Shown piece by piece: positions 35,918 through 44,092 of a stretch of 49,894 nucleotides of DNA. Every line of letters starts with the position of its first letter. Position 1 is the first letter of the stretch. The notes beneath the pieces were generated by a model. That model saw only the letters and a list, made by a program, of their open reading frames with translations, did no database searches and was not told the DNA's origin. The stretch comes from Burkholderiaceae bacterium (GTDB taxonomy: Bacteria; Pseudomonadota; Gammaproteobacteria; Burkholderiales; Burkholderiaceae_E), in contig JAGXFG010000011.1 in NCBI GenBank assembly GCA_024637395.1, positions 1 through 49,894 on the forward strand. The letters run 5' to 3'. Position numbers and translations under genes: made by a program.

Positions 35918-37179
35918 TTGAGCTCCTGTCCCAGCAAGCGCGCTACCCGCGCCGCCGCGCTCGGGTGCGAGTCGTAGAACGCCGAGTGCAGTGGATCGGG
36001 GGTGAGTGTCGCGGCGTTGTCTTCGTAGAGTTTGACCAGCGCGCTCGCCAGATGCTCGGCGCTGGTTTCCCGGGCCGCGAAGCGGTCGGCCTGATATTCG
36101 TCGCGCCGCGACAGCAGGCTTGAAAGCGGCTGCAGCACTAAAGCGAACATCGGCAGCACCAGGAAGAACAGCACCAGCGCCATTGCCGCCGAACCATTGG
36201 CGCCGGGTGTCACGCCCAGCCCGGAGTAGAACCAGCCCTGGCGGGCGAGCCAGGCCAGCACCCAGAGCGCGGCCAGCGTGAAGACGAAGCTCATCACTAT
36301 CCGCCGCAGCACGTGGCGATGGCGGAAGTGGCCGAGTTCGTGGGCGAGCACCGCCTCCACCTCGTCGGGCCGGAGCCGCGCGAGCAAGGTATCGAAGAAC
36401 ACGATCCTGCGATAGCGCCCCAGCCCGGTGAAATAGGCGTTGCCGTGGCTTGACCGGCGGCTGCCGTCCATCACGTAGAGGCCGCGGGCCGCAAATCCGC
36501 AGCGCGCCAGCAGCGTCTCGACTCGCTCGCGCACCGGTCCCGCCGGCAGCGGTTCGAACTTGTTGAACAGCGGCGCGATCAGCCCGGGATAGATCACCAG
36601 CACCGCCAGGTTGAATCCCACCCACACCAGCCAGGCCCAGAGCCACCAATACTCTCCGGCCCGGGTCATCAGCCAGAGCACCGCCATCAACAGCGGCAGC
36701 CCCAGCAGGGCGCCGATCACCGTGGCCTTGGCCAGATCTGCCAGGAACAGGGCCGGCGTCATGCGGTTGAAGCCGAAACGGCGCTCGATTCCAAACTGCC
36801 GGTGCCAGGAGAACGGCAGGTCGAGCGCTGCCCCGATCATGATCACGGCGCTGATGAAGGCCACCTGCGCGGCCATCTGCGATGCCGGGAAGAGCGCCGC
36901 GGCTGCCGAGTCGAGCAGTTGCAGCCCGCCGAACAGGGTAAAGCCGAGCAATACCGGCACTCCCACCAGGGTTTCGAAAATGCCGAGCCTGGTGCGGGCC
37001 ATGGTGTAGTCGGCCGCCCTGGCATGGGCCGTCAACCCGATGCGTTGCGCGAAGGATGCTGGCACCAGCTCACGGTGGCGCGCGACGTGGCGGATCTGGC
37101 GCAGTGCAAGCCAGAGCTGGACGGCGGTGGTGGCGGCGAGAGCGGAAAGGAACAGGATCGTGAACGTGGACGGGGTCAA
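35914..37179 (-). CDS. M48 family (Ste24-like) membrane metalloprotease
   Basis: The 421-residue protein has about seven membrane helices and the zinc motif HELGH (His280, Glu281, His284), with the third ligand region in [12 protein letters not shown]. The HHPSAA-like [12 protein letters not shown] near the end is also typical of the CAAX protease 1 family. Bacterial members are thought to take part in membrane protein quality control. The annotated start is TTG at 37179 and lacks a clear ribosome binding site. It is divergent from orn, with only 36 bp between the two starts, so both promoters must reach into coding sequence. Confidence 0.92.
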   Translation of the reverse strand: MTPSTFTILFLSALAATTAVQLWLALRQIRHVARHRELVPASFAQRIGLTAHARAADYTMARTRLGIFETLVGVPVLLGFTLFGGLQLLDSAAAALFPASQMAAQVAFISAVIMIGAALDLPFSWHRQFGIERRFGFNRMTPALFLADLAKATVIGALLGLPLLMAVLWLMTRAGEYWWLWAWLVWVGFNLAVLVIYPGLIAPLFNKFEPLPAGPVRERVETLLARCGFAARGLYVMDGSRRSSHGNAYFTGLGRYRRIVFFDTLLARLRPDEVEAVLAHELGHFRHRHVLRRIVMSFVFTLAALWVLAWLARQGWFYSGLGVTPGANGSAAMALVLFFLVLPMFALVLQPLSSLLSRRDEYQADRFAARETSAEHLASALVKLYEDNAATLTPDPLHSAFYDSHPSAAARVARLLGQELK

Positions 37180-37215
37180 AGGGGAGCTATGCGAGAATTG
37201 GTCATGGAGAAAATT

Positions 37216-37842
37216 ATGTCACAGCCGCCTGAACTGCCATCCGAACCCCAGCCAGACCCGACGCGGCTGGCGTGGATCGACATGGAAATGACCGGGCTTT
37301 TGCCGGACTCCGATCGCATCATCGAGCTGGCCGCCGTCATTACCGACAGCGACCTCAACATCCTCGCCGAGAGCGAGGCCTTGGTCGTGCACCAGAGCGA
37401 CGCGGTGCTCGAGGGGATGGATTCCTGGAACACCTCGACCCACGGCCGTTCGGGACTGACCCAGCTGGTGCGCGAGTCGCGCCAGGACGAGGCCGGCGCC
37501 GAGCAGGAAATGCTGGCGTTTCTGCAGCGCTGGATTCCTGCCGGAGTCTCCCCGATGTGCGGCAACTCGATCTGCCAGGATCGCCGTTTCATGGCGCGCT
37601 ACATGCCGGCACTCGAGGCTTTCTTCCACTACCGCAACCTCGACGTCAGTACCCTCAAGGAACTGTGCAAGCGCTGGCAACCGGCGCTGGCCCGCGGGTT
37701 CATCAAGCGCAGCGCGCACACCGCGCTGGCCGATGTCCACGAGTCGATCGACGAGATGCGTTATTACCGCGAACACTTCCTGCGGGCGCCGCTGGAGATC
37801 GCTGAAGGGAACGTCAGCTCCCAAGGCGCTGATAAAGCCTGA
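37216..37842 (+). CDS. orn: Orn, oligoribonuclease
   Basis: Orn degrades RNA dinucleotides to mononucleotides, including pGpG from cyclic-di-GMP turnover. The DEDDh exonuclease motifs are visible: WIDMEMTGL (Exo I), [10 protein letters not shown] (Exo II) and [16 protein letters not shown] (Exo III with the histidine). I choose ATG 37216 (208 residues) because GGAG lies 6 nt upstream; ATGs at 37189 and 37204 are in frame. The N-terminus is about 20 residues longer than in short Orn proteins. The last 29 bp overlap the 3' end of the convergent glycosyltransferase-like gene. Confidence 0.97.
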   Translation: MSQPPELPSEPQPDPTRLAWIDMEMTGLLPDSDRIIELAAVITDSDLNILAESEALVVHQSDAVLEGMDSWNTSTHGRSGLTQLVRESRQDEAGAEQEMLAFLQRWIPAGVSPMCGNSICQDRRFMARYMPALEAFFHYRNLDVSTLKELCKRWQPALARGFIKRSAHTALADVHESIDEMRYYREHFLRAPLEIAEGNVSSQGADKA

Positions 37843-39538
37843 AGCGTTCATCGAGGTTCGGACGGCGTCGGCCCTCCCAGGCCAGCCGCCAGCCTGGTTC
37901 CGGGTTGGGCACGGCGCGGGCGACCGGGCCCTGGTCCTGGATCAGGCGCCAGTCGCAGCCGGCCCCGGTGGGGGTGAACCGCAGGCCGGCAAAATAGGCG
38001 AAGCTGGCGCGTTCGGCCAGGCCCAGCCCCTCCGCTGCCACGCACTTCGAACCCAGCGAAACTGCGCGGTCGAGTTGGCCGGCGATCCCGCGATAGGTGT
38101 TGCGCTCGTTGAATACCGGCAACCACAGGGTCATCGCCAGGAACCAGGTCATCACCAGCCCGCCGGCTGACAACACCACCGCGCGCCAGATCATCGGTGG
38201 CCGGCGCGAAATTCGCCACCTCACCAGCGCCAGCCAGGCGATGCTGGCAGCGCCCGCAAGCGCCAGTTCTGGCCAGGAGACCTCGAGCGTGTAGCCAGGC
38301 ACGATCTGGGAGGCCCGGAACGCCATCCGCGGCGGAAAGCCGGTGAGATAGGCCAGCCAGTAGGCCCAGACCGCAAAACCGAACACCGTGTAGGCGCTCA
38401 CCGCGAACCAGTCGATCAGGTTGACGAGGCTCCGCCTCAGGGTGGGCAGCCCAGCCGAGGCCAGCATCGCTATTGCCGGAATCGCCGGCAGCAGTCCGGT
38501 CTCGCTGGGGGCCTGCAGCAACGGCGCGGCGAGCAGAAATACCACCGCGACCATCAACGGCAGGGCGAGCGCCGGTTCGCCCAGGCGGCCGCGCCAGCGC
38601 CATCCGGCCCAGGCTGCCAGCGGCCATGCCGGCCAGAAAAACCAGGGGCTGGTGCGCAGCACGTAGTTCAGCGCCTGCGCCTTGGGCCACCCGTATCCGT
38701 GGGCATTCCACGCTAGCCAGGCGTGCAGGAAGGCGCGCGATTGCTCGTCCCCGAACCACAGCAGCGCGGGCCACACCAGCGACCCGGCGAGCGCCACCGG
38801 CAGGCCGATGGTCAACAAGGGGCGCGCCACCAGGCGAAACGGCTGTGAGAGCAGCGGCAGCGCCAGCCAGGCCAGCATCAGCAGCGCTGCCGGAACCAGT
38901 CCGCTGGTGGTCGCAGTCGCCGCGATCGCCACCGCGGCGCACAGCGCGCCCCGGCGCGGTCGTTCGAGGCTGTGGGCCGCGCCAAACAGGAAGGCGCAGG
39001 TCCAGACCAGTTGCGCAGCCTCGGCGGTGGTTTCGTGCGCGCGCGCGACCATCCCGATCGTTGCGATCAGGACGAGCAGGGCGCTGTCCGAAATCGCCCG
39101 CGCGAAATCGGTGCGCGTGGCCGCCGCTCCCAGGGGGTCGTGGGGCTGGAAACCTGGTCGCCAGGCGAGTTGGTAAGTCGCGTACCAGAACAACGACAGC
39201 AGCAGGATCAGCCCGAGCGCGCCGACCATGCCGGTGGCGATATGGGCCACGGGTTGCGGCCCGGGAACCAGGATGTTGGCGATGCGGATCGCGACCGCGC
39301 TGATCGCAAATGGCAGCGGCCCTTCCTCGGTGACCGGAGTGCCCGCGATGTTGGGCATCAGCCAGTCGCTGAAGCTGCCGCTGGCCATGGTATTGGCGAC
39401 GCCAAATCCGGCCGCATCCTGGGTGGCCCACGGGTCCCGGCCGAACAGTCCCGGCAGGACGTAGAGCGCGACCAGCAGTGACAGGGCCCAGCGGGGCAGT
39501 TTCCCCGCCTGGGTCGAAGTGATCAGAAAGGAGCGCAT
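37814..39538 (-). CDS. Polytopic membrane protein, ArnT/PMT-like glycosyltransferase (GT39/GT83 type)
   Basis: The 574-residue protein has about 12 membrane helices. Near the N-terminus, between helices one and two, is [14 protein letters not shown] followed by [20 protein letters not shown], matching the first periplasmic loop of ArnT-type transferases that use a polyprenyl-phosphate sugar donor and an acidic catalytic residue. The soluble C-terminus is short. Substrate and acceptor are unknown; lipid A or protein modification are possibilities. The ATG has no ribosome binding site and lies 16 bp from a strong terminator. The 3' end overlaps orn by 29 bp. Confidence 0.75.
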   Translation of the reverse strand: MRSFLITSTQAGKLPRWALSLLVALYVLPGLFGRDPWATQDAAGFGVANTMASGSFSDWLMPNIAGTPVTEEGPLPFAISAVAIRIANILVPGPQPVAHIATGMVGALGLILLLSLFWYATYQLAWRPGFQPHDPLGAAATRTDFARAISDSALLVLIATIGMVARAHETTAEAAQLVWTCAFLFGAAHSLERPRRGALCAAVAIAATATTSGLVPAALLMLAWLALPLLSQPFRLVARPLLTIGLPVALAGSLVWPALLWFGDEQSRAFLHAWLAWNAHGYGWPKAQALNYVLRTSPWFFWPAWPLAAWAGWRWRGRLGEPALALPLMVAVVFLLAAPLLQAPSETGLLPAIPAIAMLASAGLPTLRRSLVNLIDWFAVSAYTVFGFAVWAYWLAYLTGFPPRMAFRASQIVPGYTLEVSWPELALAGAASIAWLALVRWRISRRPPMIWRAVVLSAGGLVMTWFLAMTLWLPVFNERNTYRGIAGQLDRAVSLGSKCVAAEGLGLAERASFAYFAGLRFTPTGAGCDWRLIQDQGPVARAVPNPEPGWRLAWEGRRRPNLDERFRLYQRLGS

Positions 39539-39554
39539 TGCTTGTTATTACAAC

Positions 39555-39582
39555 AAAAAAGGCAGCTTGCGCTGCCTTTTTT
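39555..39582. terminator. Bidirectional intrinsic terminator downstream of rpmE2
   Basis: AAAAAAGGCAGC and GCTGCCTTTTTT form a 12-bp stem around TTGC, with the A-run and T-run giving a terminator on both strands. It lies 62 bp after the rpmE2 stop and just before the glycosyltransferase-like start on the same strand. Confidence 0.92.
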
Positions 39583-39644
39583 TGCCAACCACCGCGACCG
39601 GTTTGCGGCTTCGCAGTGGTTGCGCTCTCGCTCGTCCCGGGTGA

Positions 39645-39902
39645 TCAGGAAGCCTTCTGGCCCGAACGGGCGAATTTCTGGCGGAACTTCTCGACTCGGC
39701 CGGCTTCGTTGACCCGCTGCTGGGCGCCGGTGTAGAAAGGATGCGAGGCCGAGCTCACGTCGAGCTTGATCAAGGGGTATTCCTTGCCTTCGTGCATGAT
39801 CTTTTCGCGCGTCGGGGCGGTCGAGCGGGTGATGAACTTGAGATCGCTCGACATGTCCTGGAACAAGACGTCGCGATACTGGGGGTGAATGCCTTCTTTC
39901 AT
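39645..39902 (-). CDS. rpmE2: 50S ribosomal protein L31, type B (zinc-free)
   Basis: The 85-residue protein begins [19 protein letters not shown] and has [11 protein letters not shown], the type B form. It lacks the four-cysteine zinc motif of type A L31, so it does not need zinc. AGGAGAG lies 8 nt before the ATG at 39902; the open frame continues upstream but without support. In several bacteria type B L31 replaces type A under zinc limitation under Zur control; here I see a good sigma-70 promoter and no obvious Zur box, so it may be the only, constitutive L31. Confidence 0.97.
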   Translation of the reverse strand: MKEGIHPQYRDVLFQDMSSDLKFITRSTAPTREKIMHEGKEYPLIKLDVSSASHPFYTGAQQRVNEAGRVEKFRQKFARSGQKAS

Positions 39903-40004
39903 CGAATCTCTCCTGTCTGACCGCGCCGCGCGGCGTATCGCGCGCGAATTCAGATGCTCTGGTGGGTACCTGGACGCAAAACTACGTTTGGTAAATAGCC
40001 GGTC

Positions 40005-40034
40005 ATTATAGTGCCCAAGCCCAAGATGCCGCAA
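40005..40034 (-). promoter_or_regulatory. Promoter of rpmE2
   Basis: On the minus strand, -35 TTGCGG (40034-40029) and a perfect -10 TATAAT (40010-40005) are 18 bp apart. The transcript would carry a leader of about 95 nt, long enough for autoregulation of the kind reported for L31. Confidence 0.65.
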
Positions 40035-40081
40035 GCTGGGCTAGCATAAGGGCCTAACCCCCGTCCCCTGCCATCGGTGCC

Positions 40082-41074
40082 ATGCCGGATCATTCACTGC
40101 CAGTCACTGCGCTCAATAGTCCGCCAGCACGGCCGGCCGTGCTGGGGCCGGCGCTTGCCCTGCTGCTGGCGCTGGCCGTGGTGGCGCTGATTGTCGGCCC
40201 GGCGAGCGCCGCCGAGGTTTCGCTGGAGACGCTGGCATGGATCCGCGTCCCCCGGGTGGCCGCCGCGATCCTGGTCGGTGCCGCGCTGGCCGCCTCCGGC
40301 GCCAGCCTGCAGGTGGCGTTTCGCAATCCGCTGGCGGCACCCGATCTGCTCGGGGTCTCGGCTGGTGCCGCGTGCGGCGCGGCGTTCGCCATCCTCGCCG
40401 GGTTCGGCCAGGCGGCGCTCCAGGGCAGCGCGTTCGCGGGCGCGCTCGCGGCGGCCGGCATGGTCTGGGCGCTGGCGCGCTGGATCCGGATCGGCGACGC
40501 CACGCTGGCCCTGGTGCTCTCGGGCATCGGCGTCGCGGCTCTGGCCTCGGCCGTGCTGGCGCTGGTCAGCTATCTCGCGGACCCCGCCCGCCAGTTGCCG
40601 GCGATCACCTACTGGCTGCTCGGCAGTCTCGCCGCGGGTGGAGCCGGCGAGCTGGCCGCGGCCGGGGCCGCCATGGCACTCGGCCTGACCATCCTCTGGT
40701 TCGCGCGCTGGCGAATCAATCTGCTGGCGCTTCCCGACGAGGAAGTTCGCGCGCTGGGCGCCGATCCGGTCCGCTTGCGCTGGGTGGCGCTCGTTGGTGC
40801 CGCCCTGGCCGCCGCTGCGGCGGTGGCGCTGGCCGGGGTGGTGGGTTGGGTCGGGCTGCTGGTTCCCCATGCCGCCCGGCGCATCACCGGCGCCGAGTTC
40901 TCCCGGTTGCTGCCGCTGGCGGCGCTCACCGGCGCGATCTTTCTGCTGGCGGTCGATACGCTCGGCAGGGTCGCCTTTCCGATCGACCTTCCTCCCGGCG
41001 TGAGCAGTGCCCTGTTCGGAGTGCCGGGCCTGCTCTGGCTGCTGGCCTCCCGGCCCAGGGAGTCGAATCGATGA
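40082..41074 (+). CDS. FecCD/BtuC-type ABC transporter permease
   Basis: The 330-residue protein has about ten membrane helices with the family blocks FRNPLAAPDLLGVSAGA (about residues 81-97) and the coupling region GVVGWVGLLVPHAARRI. Such permeases import ferric siderophores, heme or vitamin B12. The ATPase gene overlaps its stop (ATGA). There is no substrate-binding protein or TonB receptor gene in the window, so the substrate cannot be named. No B12 riboswitch or Fur box was recognised upstream. Confidence 0.92.
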   Translation: MPDHSLPVTALNSPPARPAVLGPALALLLALAVVALIVGPASAAEVSLETLAWIRVPRVAAAILVGAALAASGASLQVAFRNPLAAPDLLGVSAGAACGAAFAILAGFGQAALQGSAFAGALAAAGMVWALARWIRIGDATLALVLSGIGVAALASAVLALVSYLADPARQLPAITYWLLGSLAAGGAGELAAAGAAMALGLTILWFARWRINLLALPDEEVRALGADPVRLRWVALVGAALAAAAAVALAGVVGWVGLLVPHAARRITGAEFSRLLPLAALTGAIFLLAVDTLGRVAFPIDLPPGVSSALFGVPGLLWLLASRPRESNR

Positions 41075-41880
41075 ACCCGCCGGGCATTGCGGCCAAGGCG
41101 GCGGGCGCGCCGCCCGGGACCGTGGCCGCGTTGCGGGCGCGGGCCGAAGCGAGCGCGCTGGAGGTGCGCGAACTCGAGTTCGGCATTCCCGGCTTGCCGA
41201 GTTTTGGCGCCGGCCTGTCGTTCACGCTCCAGCCCGGATCGGCGCTGGCGTTGCTGGGACCCAATGGGGCTGGCAAGACGACACTGTTGCGCACCATTCT
41301 CGGACTGGTGCCGTCGATGGCCGGCAAGGTCAGTCTCGGCGGGCGCGATCTTGCGGCGATGACGCGACCGGAAATCGCCGCGCGGGTCGGTTATGTGCCG
41401 CAGAATCTGTCGGCGGCTCCGCACTTCCGGGTTGACGAATGGGTGTTGCTCGGTCGCCTCGCACCGCTGCCGATGTTCGCCCGGCCGCGCGCCAGTGACT
41501 GGAAGGCGGTGAGCGAAGCGCTCGCGGCAGTCGGGATGAGCGCGCTGCGCGCGCGCTTCGTCGAGGAGCTAAGTGGCGGCGAACAACGCCTGGTGGCGAC
41601 GGCGCGGGCGCTGGCCCAGGGCGCCAACACCCTGGTGCTGGACGAGCCCGCCGCGGGCCTCGACTACGGCCACGAGATCAGGCTGCTGGCGCGGCTCGAC
41701 GCGATGCGGGCGCTGGGCTTCGGGATCGTCTTCTCGACCCACGATCCGCGCCATGCGCTCGAGCACGCCGACGTGGTGCTGCTGCTCGATGGCAGCGGCG
41801 GGGCCAGGCTGGGGGCACCCGCCGAGGTGCTTACCGACGCCGCGCTGGCGGCGATCTACGGGGTCGCGACCGATCTTTGA
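41071..41880 (+). CDS. ABC transporter ATPase (FecE/BtuD type)
   Basis: The 269-residue ATPase has Walker A GPNGAGKT (residues 63-70), signature LSGGEQ (167-172), Walker B LVLDEP (about 188-193) and switch histidine STHDP. The first 28 residues are an Ala-rich extension not usual in this family. It is translationally coupled to the permease and completes the cytoplasmic side of an iron-chelate or B12-like importer. Confidence 0.92.
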   Translation: MNPPGIAAKAAGAPPGTVAALRARAEASALEVRELEFGIPGLPSFGAGLSFTLQPGSALALLGPNGAGKTTLLRTILGLVPSMAGKVSLGGRDLAAMTRPEIAARVGYVPQNLSAAPHFRVDEWVLLGRLAPLPMFARPRASDWKAVSEALAAVGMSALRARFVEELSGGEQRLVATARALAQGANTLVLDEPAAGLDYGHEIRLLARLDAMRALGFGIVFSTHDPRHALEHADVVLLLDGSGGARLGAPAEVLTDAALAAIYGVATDL

Positions 41881-41892
41881 GGCAGCGCGGCC

Positions 41893-43155
41893 TCAGTTCC
41901 CGCGCCGCATCATGTCGAAGAATTCCTGGTTGCTCTTGGTCGCCCGCATCTTGTCGAGCATGAACTCCATGGCGGCGATTTCGTCCATGTCGTGGAGCAG
42001 CCGCCGCAGGATCCAGACCTTCTGCAGCACTTCCTTGTTCATCAACAGTTCTTCGCGCCGCGTTCCCGAGCGATTGATGTCGATCGCCGGGTAGATGCGC
42101 TTCTCCATCATCCGCCGGTTGAGGTGAATCTCGAGGTTGCCGGTACCCTTGAATTCTTCGTAGATCACCTCGTCCATCCGGCTGCCGGTATCGACCAGAG
42201 CGGTGGCGATGATGGTGAGCGATCCGCCTTCCTCGATATTGCGCGCGGCACCGAAGAAACGCTTGGGCCGTTGCAGGGCATTGGCGTCGACGCCGCCGGT
42301 GAGCACCTTGCCGGAGGCAGGCACCACGGTGTTGAAGGCCCGCGCCAGCCGGGTGATCGAATCGAGCAGGATCACCACGTCGCGCTTGTGCTCCACCAGC
42401 CGCTTGGCTTTCTCGATCACCATTTCGGCAACCTGCACGTGGCGGGTGGCGGGCTCGTCAAAAGTCGACGCGACCACTTCGCCGCGCACCGAGCGGGTCA
42501 TCTCGGTGACCTCCTCGGGGCGTTCGTCGATGAGCAGCACGATCAGCGACACGTCGGGATGATTGGCAGTGATCGCGTGGGCGATGTGCTGCATCATCAC
42601 GGTCTTGCCGGACTTGGGCGGCGCCACGATCAGGCCGCGCTGGCCCTTGCCGATCGGGGCGATCATGTCGATGATGCGCCCCGTGATGTTCTCCTCGGCC
42701 CTGATGTCGCGCTCGAGCAGCATCGGCTCGTCGGGGTGCAGCGGCGTCAGGTTCTCGAACAGGATCTTGTGCTTGGCCTGCTCCGGGGGCTGGCCGTTGA
42801 TCTGGTCGACCTTGACGAGCGCGAAGTAGCGCTCGCCTTCCTTGGGGGTGCGAACCTCACCCTCGATCGAATCACCGGTGTGCAGGTTGAAGCGCCGGAT
42901 CTGCGACGGCGAAATGTAGATGTCGTCGGTGCTGGCGAGGTATGACGTTTCCGGCGAGCGCAGGAAGCCGAATCCATCGGGAAGCACCTCGAGGCAGCCG
43001 TCGCCGAAGATTGTTTCCCCGGTCTTGGCCTTGCGCTTGAGGATCGCAAACATCAGCTCCTGCTTGCGCATGCGCTGTGGGTTTTCGATCTCGAGGGTAT
43101 TGGCGAGTTCAACCAACTGGGTGATCGGGATGGACTTCAGTTCGGAGAGATGCAT
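41893..43155 (-). CDS. rho: Transcription termination factor Rho
   Basis: Rho is the hexameric RNA helicase that ends transcription. The 420-residue protein has the N-terminal RNA-binding cold-shock domain ([12 protein letters not shown] near residue 62), Walker A APPKSGKT (178-185), Walker [15 protein letters not shown], and the Q- and R-loop region. Length matches the standard Rho. Leader and position after trxA fit the usual order in this group. Confidence 0.99.
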   Translation of the reverse strand: MHLSELKSIPITQLVELANTLEIENPQRMRKQELMFAILKRKAKTGETIFGDGCLEVLPDGFGFLRSPETSYLASTDDIYISPSQIRRFNLHTGDSIEGEVRTPKEGERYFALVKVDQINGQPPEQAKHKILFENLTPLHPDEPMLLERDIRAEENITGRIIDMIAPIGKGQRGLIVAPPKSGKTVMMQHIAHAITANHPDVSLIVLLIDERPEEVTEMTRSVRGEVVASTFDEPATRHVQVAEMVIEKAKRLVEHKRDVVILLDSITRLARAFNTVVPASGKVLTGGVDANALQRPKRFFGAARNIEEGGSLTIIATALVDTGSRMDEVIYEEFKGTGNLEIHLNRRMMEKRIYPAIDINRSGTRREELLMNKEVLQKVWILRRLLHDMDEIAAMEFMLDKMRATKSNQEFFDMMRRGN

Positions 43156-43441
43156 CGATTGGTCTTCCCCATGAGGGGTGGTCGCGGGATAGCGTGGCCT
43201 GAGAAGGCTTTGCCAGTGGAATCGGACCGACTATGGCCGGCCTGGTGGCATTTGGTGCAGGTAGAAAAGGGGGTTTTCAGGGCGGGTCCGGGATCGGTAT
43301 CCGGATCGGGTTAGTACCCGGGGGCCGACGCGACGCGCGAATTGCAGGGCGAAGGGTACAACTATCAACGGTGACTGTCCACCGTGGCGTGCCCGCAACC
43401 GTGGCTTCTTCGCGACGAAGCCACGGGCCGCCGGGCTTTGC
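43156..43441 (-). promoter_or_regulatory. rho: 286-bp trxA-rho intergenic region / probable rho leader
   Basis: No gene fits here. The long leader resembles the situation in enterobacteria, where rho mRNA is attenuated by Rho itself. A weak promoter-like pair exists on the minus strand (TTGATA near 43367-43362, GCAATT after 17 bp). A strong hairpin lies near the trxA end (43399-43426). Confidence 0.5.
43399..43426 (-). terminator. Hairpin after trxA
   Basis: CCGTGGCTTC and GAAGCCACGG form a 10-bp stem with an 8-nt loop that itself contains the palindrome TCGCGA. It lies 15 bp after the trxA stop. The following sequence lacks a T-run, so termination would be partial, allowing some trxA-rho read-through. 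Confidence 0.55.
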
Positions 43442-43762
43442 CTAGAGGTTGTTGTCGAGGAACAGCGCCAGCTGAGACTTTGAGAGAGCGCCGACCTTGG
43501 TGGCGACGACCGCGCCGTTCTTGAACAGCATCAGCGTCGGGATCCCGCGAATGCCGTACTTGCCGGCCGTGCCCTGGTGTTCGTCGACATTGAGCTTGGC
43601 GATGTCGACGCGCCCGTCGTAGTCCTTGGCGACTTCCTCGAGGATCGGCGCAATCATCTTGCACGGGCCGCACCATTCGGCCCAGTAATCGACCAGCACC
43701 GGGGTGTCGGATTTAAGCACGTCCTGGTCGAACGAAGCGTCCGACACATGTTTGATTGTCAT
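43442..43762 (-). CDS. trxA: Thioredoxin A
   Basis: TrxA reduces disulfides in cytoplasmic proteins with electrons from thioredoxin reductase. The 106-residue protein has the WCGPC active site (Cys31, Cys34), the buried Asp of VLVDYWAEW and the cis-proline in [16 protein letters not shown] lies before the ATG. It is encoded upstream of rho, as in many proteobacteria. Confidence 0.98.
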   Translation of the reverse strand: MTIKHVSDASFDQDVLKSDTPVLVDYWAEWCGPCKMIAPILEEVAKDYDGRVDIAKLNVDEHQGTAGKYGIRGIPTLMLFKNGAVVATKVGALSKSQLALFLDNNL

Positions 43763-43866
43763 TGATAGCCTCCAGTTGGCATGCCCGAGGATCTTCCGCG
43801 AATTTTCGGCTTGAACTCGCGCCGGCTGCGCCGTGCGGTTCGGAGATCATGAGGGTATGTGCGAAC

Positions 43867-43875
43867 ATTATCACA
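43867..43875 (-). promoter_or_regulatory. Candidate extended -10 promoter of trxA
   Basis: The minus strand reads TGT-GATAAT, about 105 bp before the ATG. The -35 position is GC-rich and poor. It lies 50-60 bp from the divergent ffs promoter. Confidence 0.4.
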
Positions 43876-43927
43876 GGTGCTGGGGCGCTGCAGGGCAGGG
43901 ACCCACCGCAGCGGTCTCGCCGCGCGC

Positions 43928-43936
43928 TGCTAGAAT
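43928..43936 (+). promoter_or_regulatory. ffs: Extended -10 promoter of ffs
   Basis: TGC-TAGAAT ends 6 bp before the predicted RNA start at 43943. The placement exactly one promoter spacing before the SRP RNA makes this stronger than the other extended -10 calls in the window. Confidence 0.55.
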
Positions 43937-43942
43937 GCGCGT

Positions 43943-44040
43943 GGGCGGGCCTCCCCGCATCGCATCGTGGTTAACCTGGTCAGGTCCGGAAGGAAGCAGC
44001 CACAGCCGCGTAATGCGAGTGCCGGGGTTACGGCTCGCCC
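43943..44040 (+). ncRNA. ffs: Signal recognition particle RNA (4.5S type)
   Basis: The conserved SRP RNA core is present: GGTCAGGTCCGGAAGGAAGC at 43978-43997, followed by AGCC. The flanks pair to make the long hairpin: GGGCG near the 5' end with CGCCC at the 3' end, and CCCCGCAT... with ...GCCGGGG further in. The length of about 98 nt fits the short bacterial form that binds Ffh. The ends are estimated from pairing. It lies 52 bp upstream of dnaX, a common arrangement. Confidence 0.92.
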
Positions 44041-44092
44041 ACCCGCCGTGCCCAAACCGCAAGGCGCCCTATTGGATCAGCCAGCAGCGTCC

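Noticed and set aside
40011-40081. Cobalamin riboswitch or Fur box upstream of the FecCD permease
   Set aside because: The 70 bp hold only a small AGCCCA/TGGGCT stem; no B12-box or AT-rich 19-bp Fur-like palindrome is visible.
41893-41976. Rho gene end overlapping the ABC transporter transcript as a regulatory antisense unit
   Set aside because: The two convergent genes are 12 bp apart, but nothing beyond ordinary close packing is visible.
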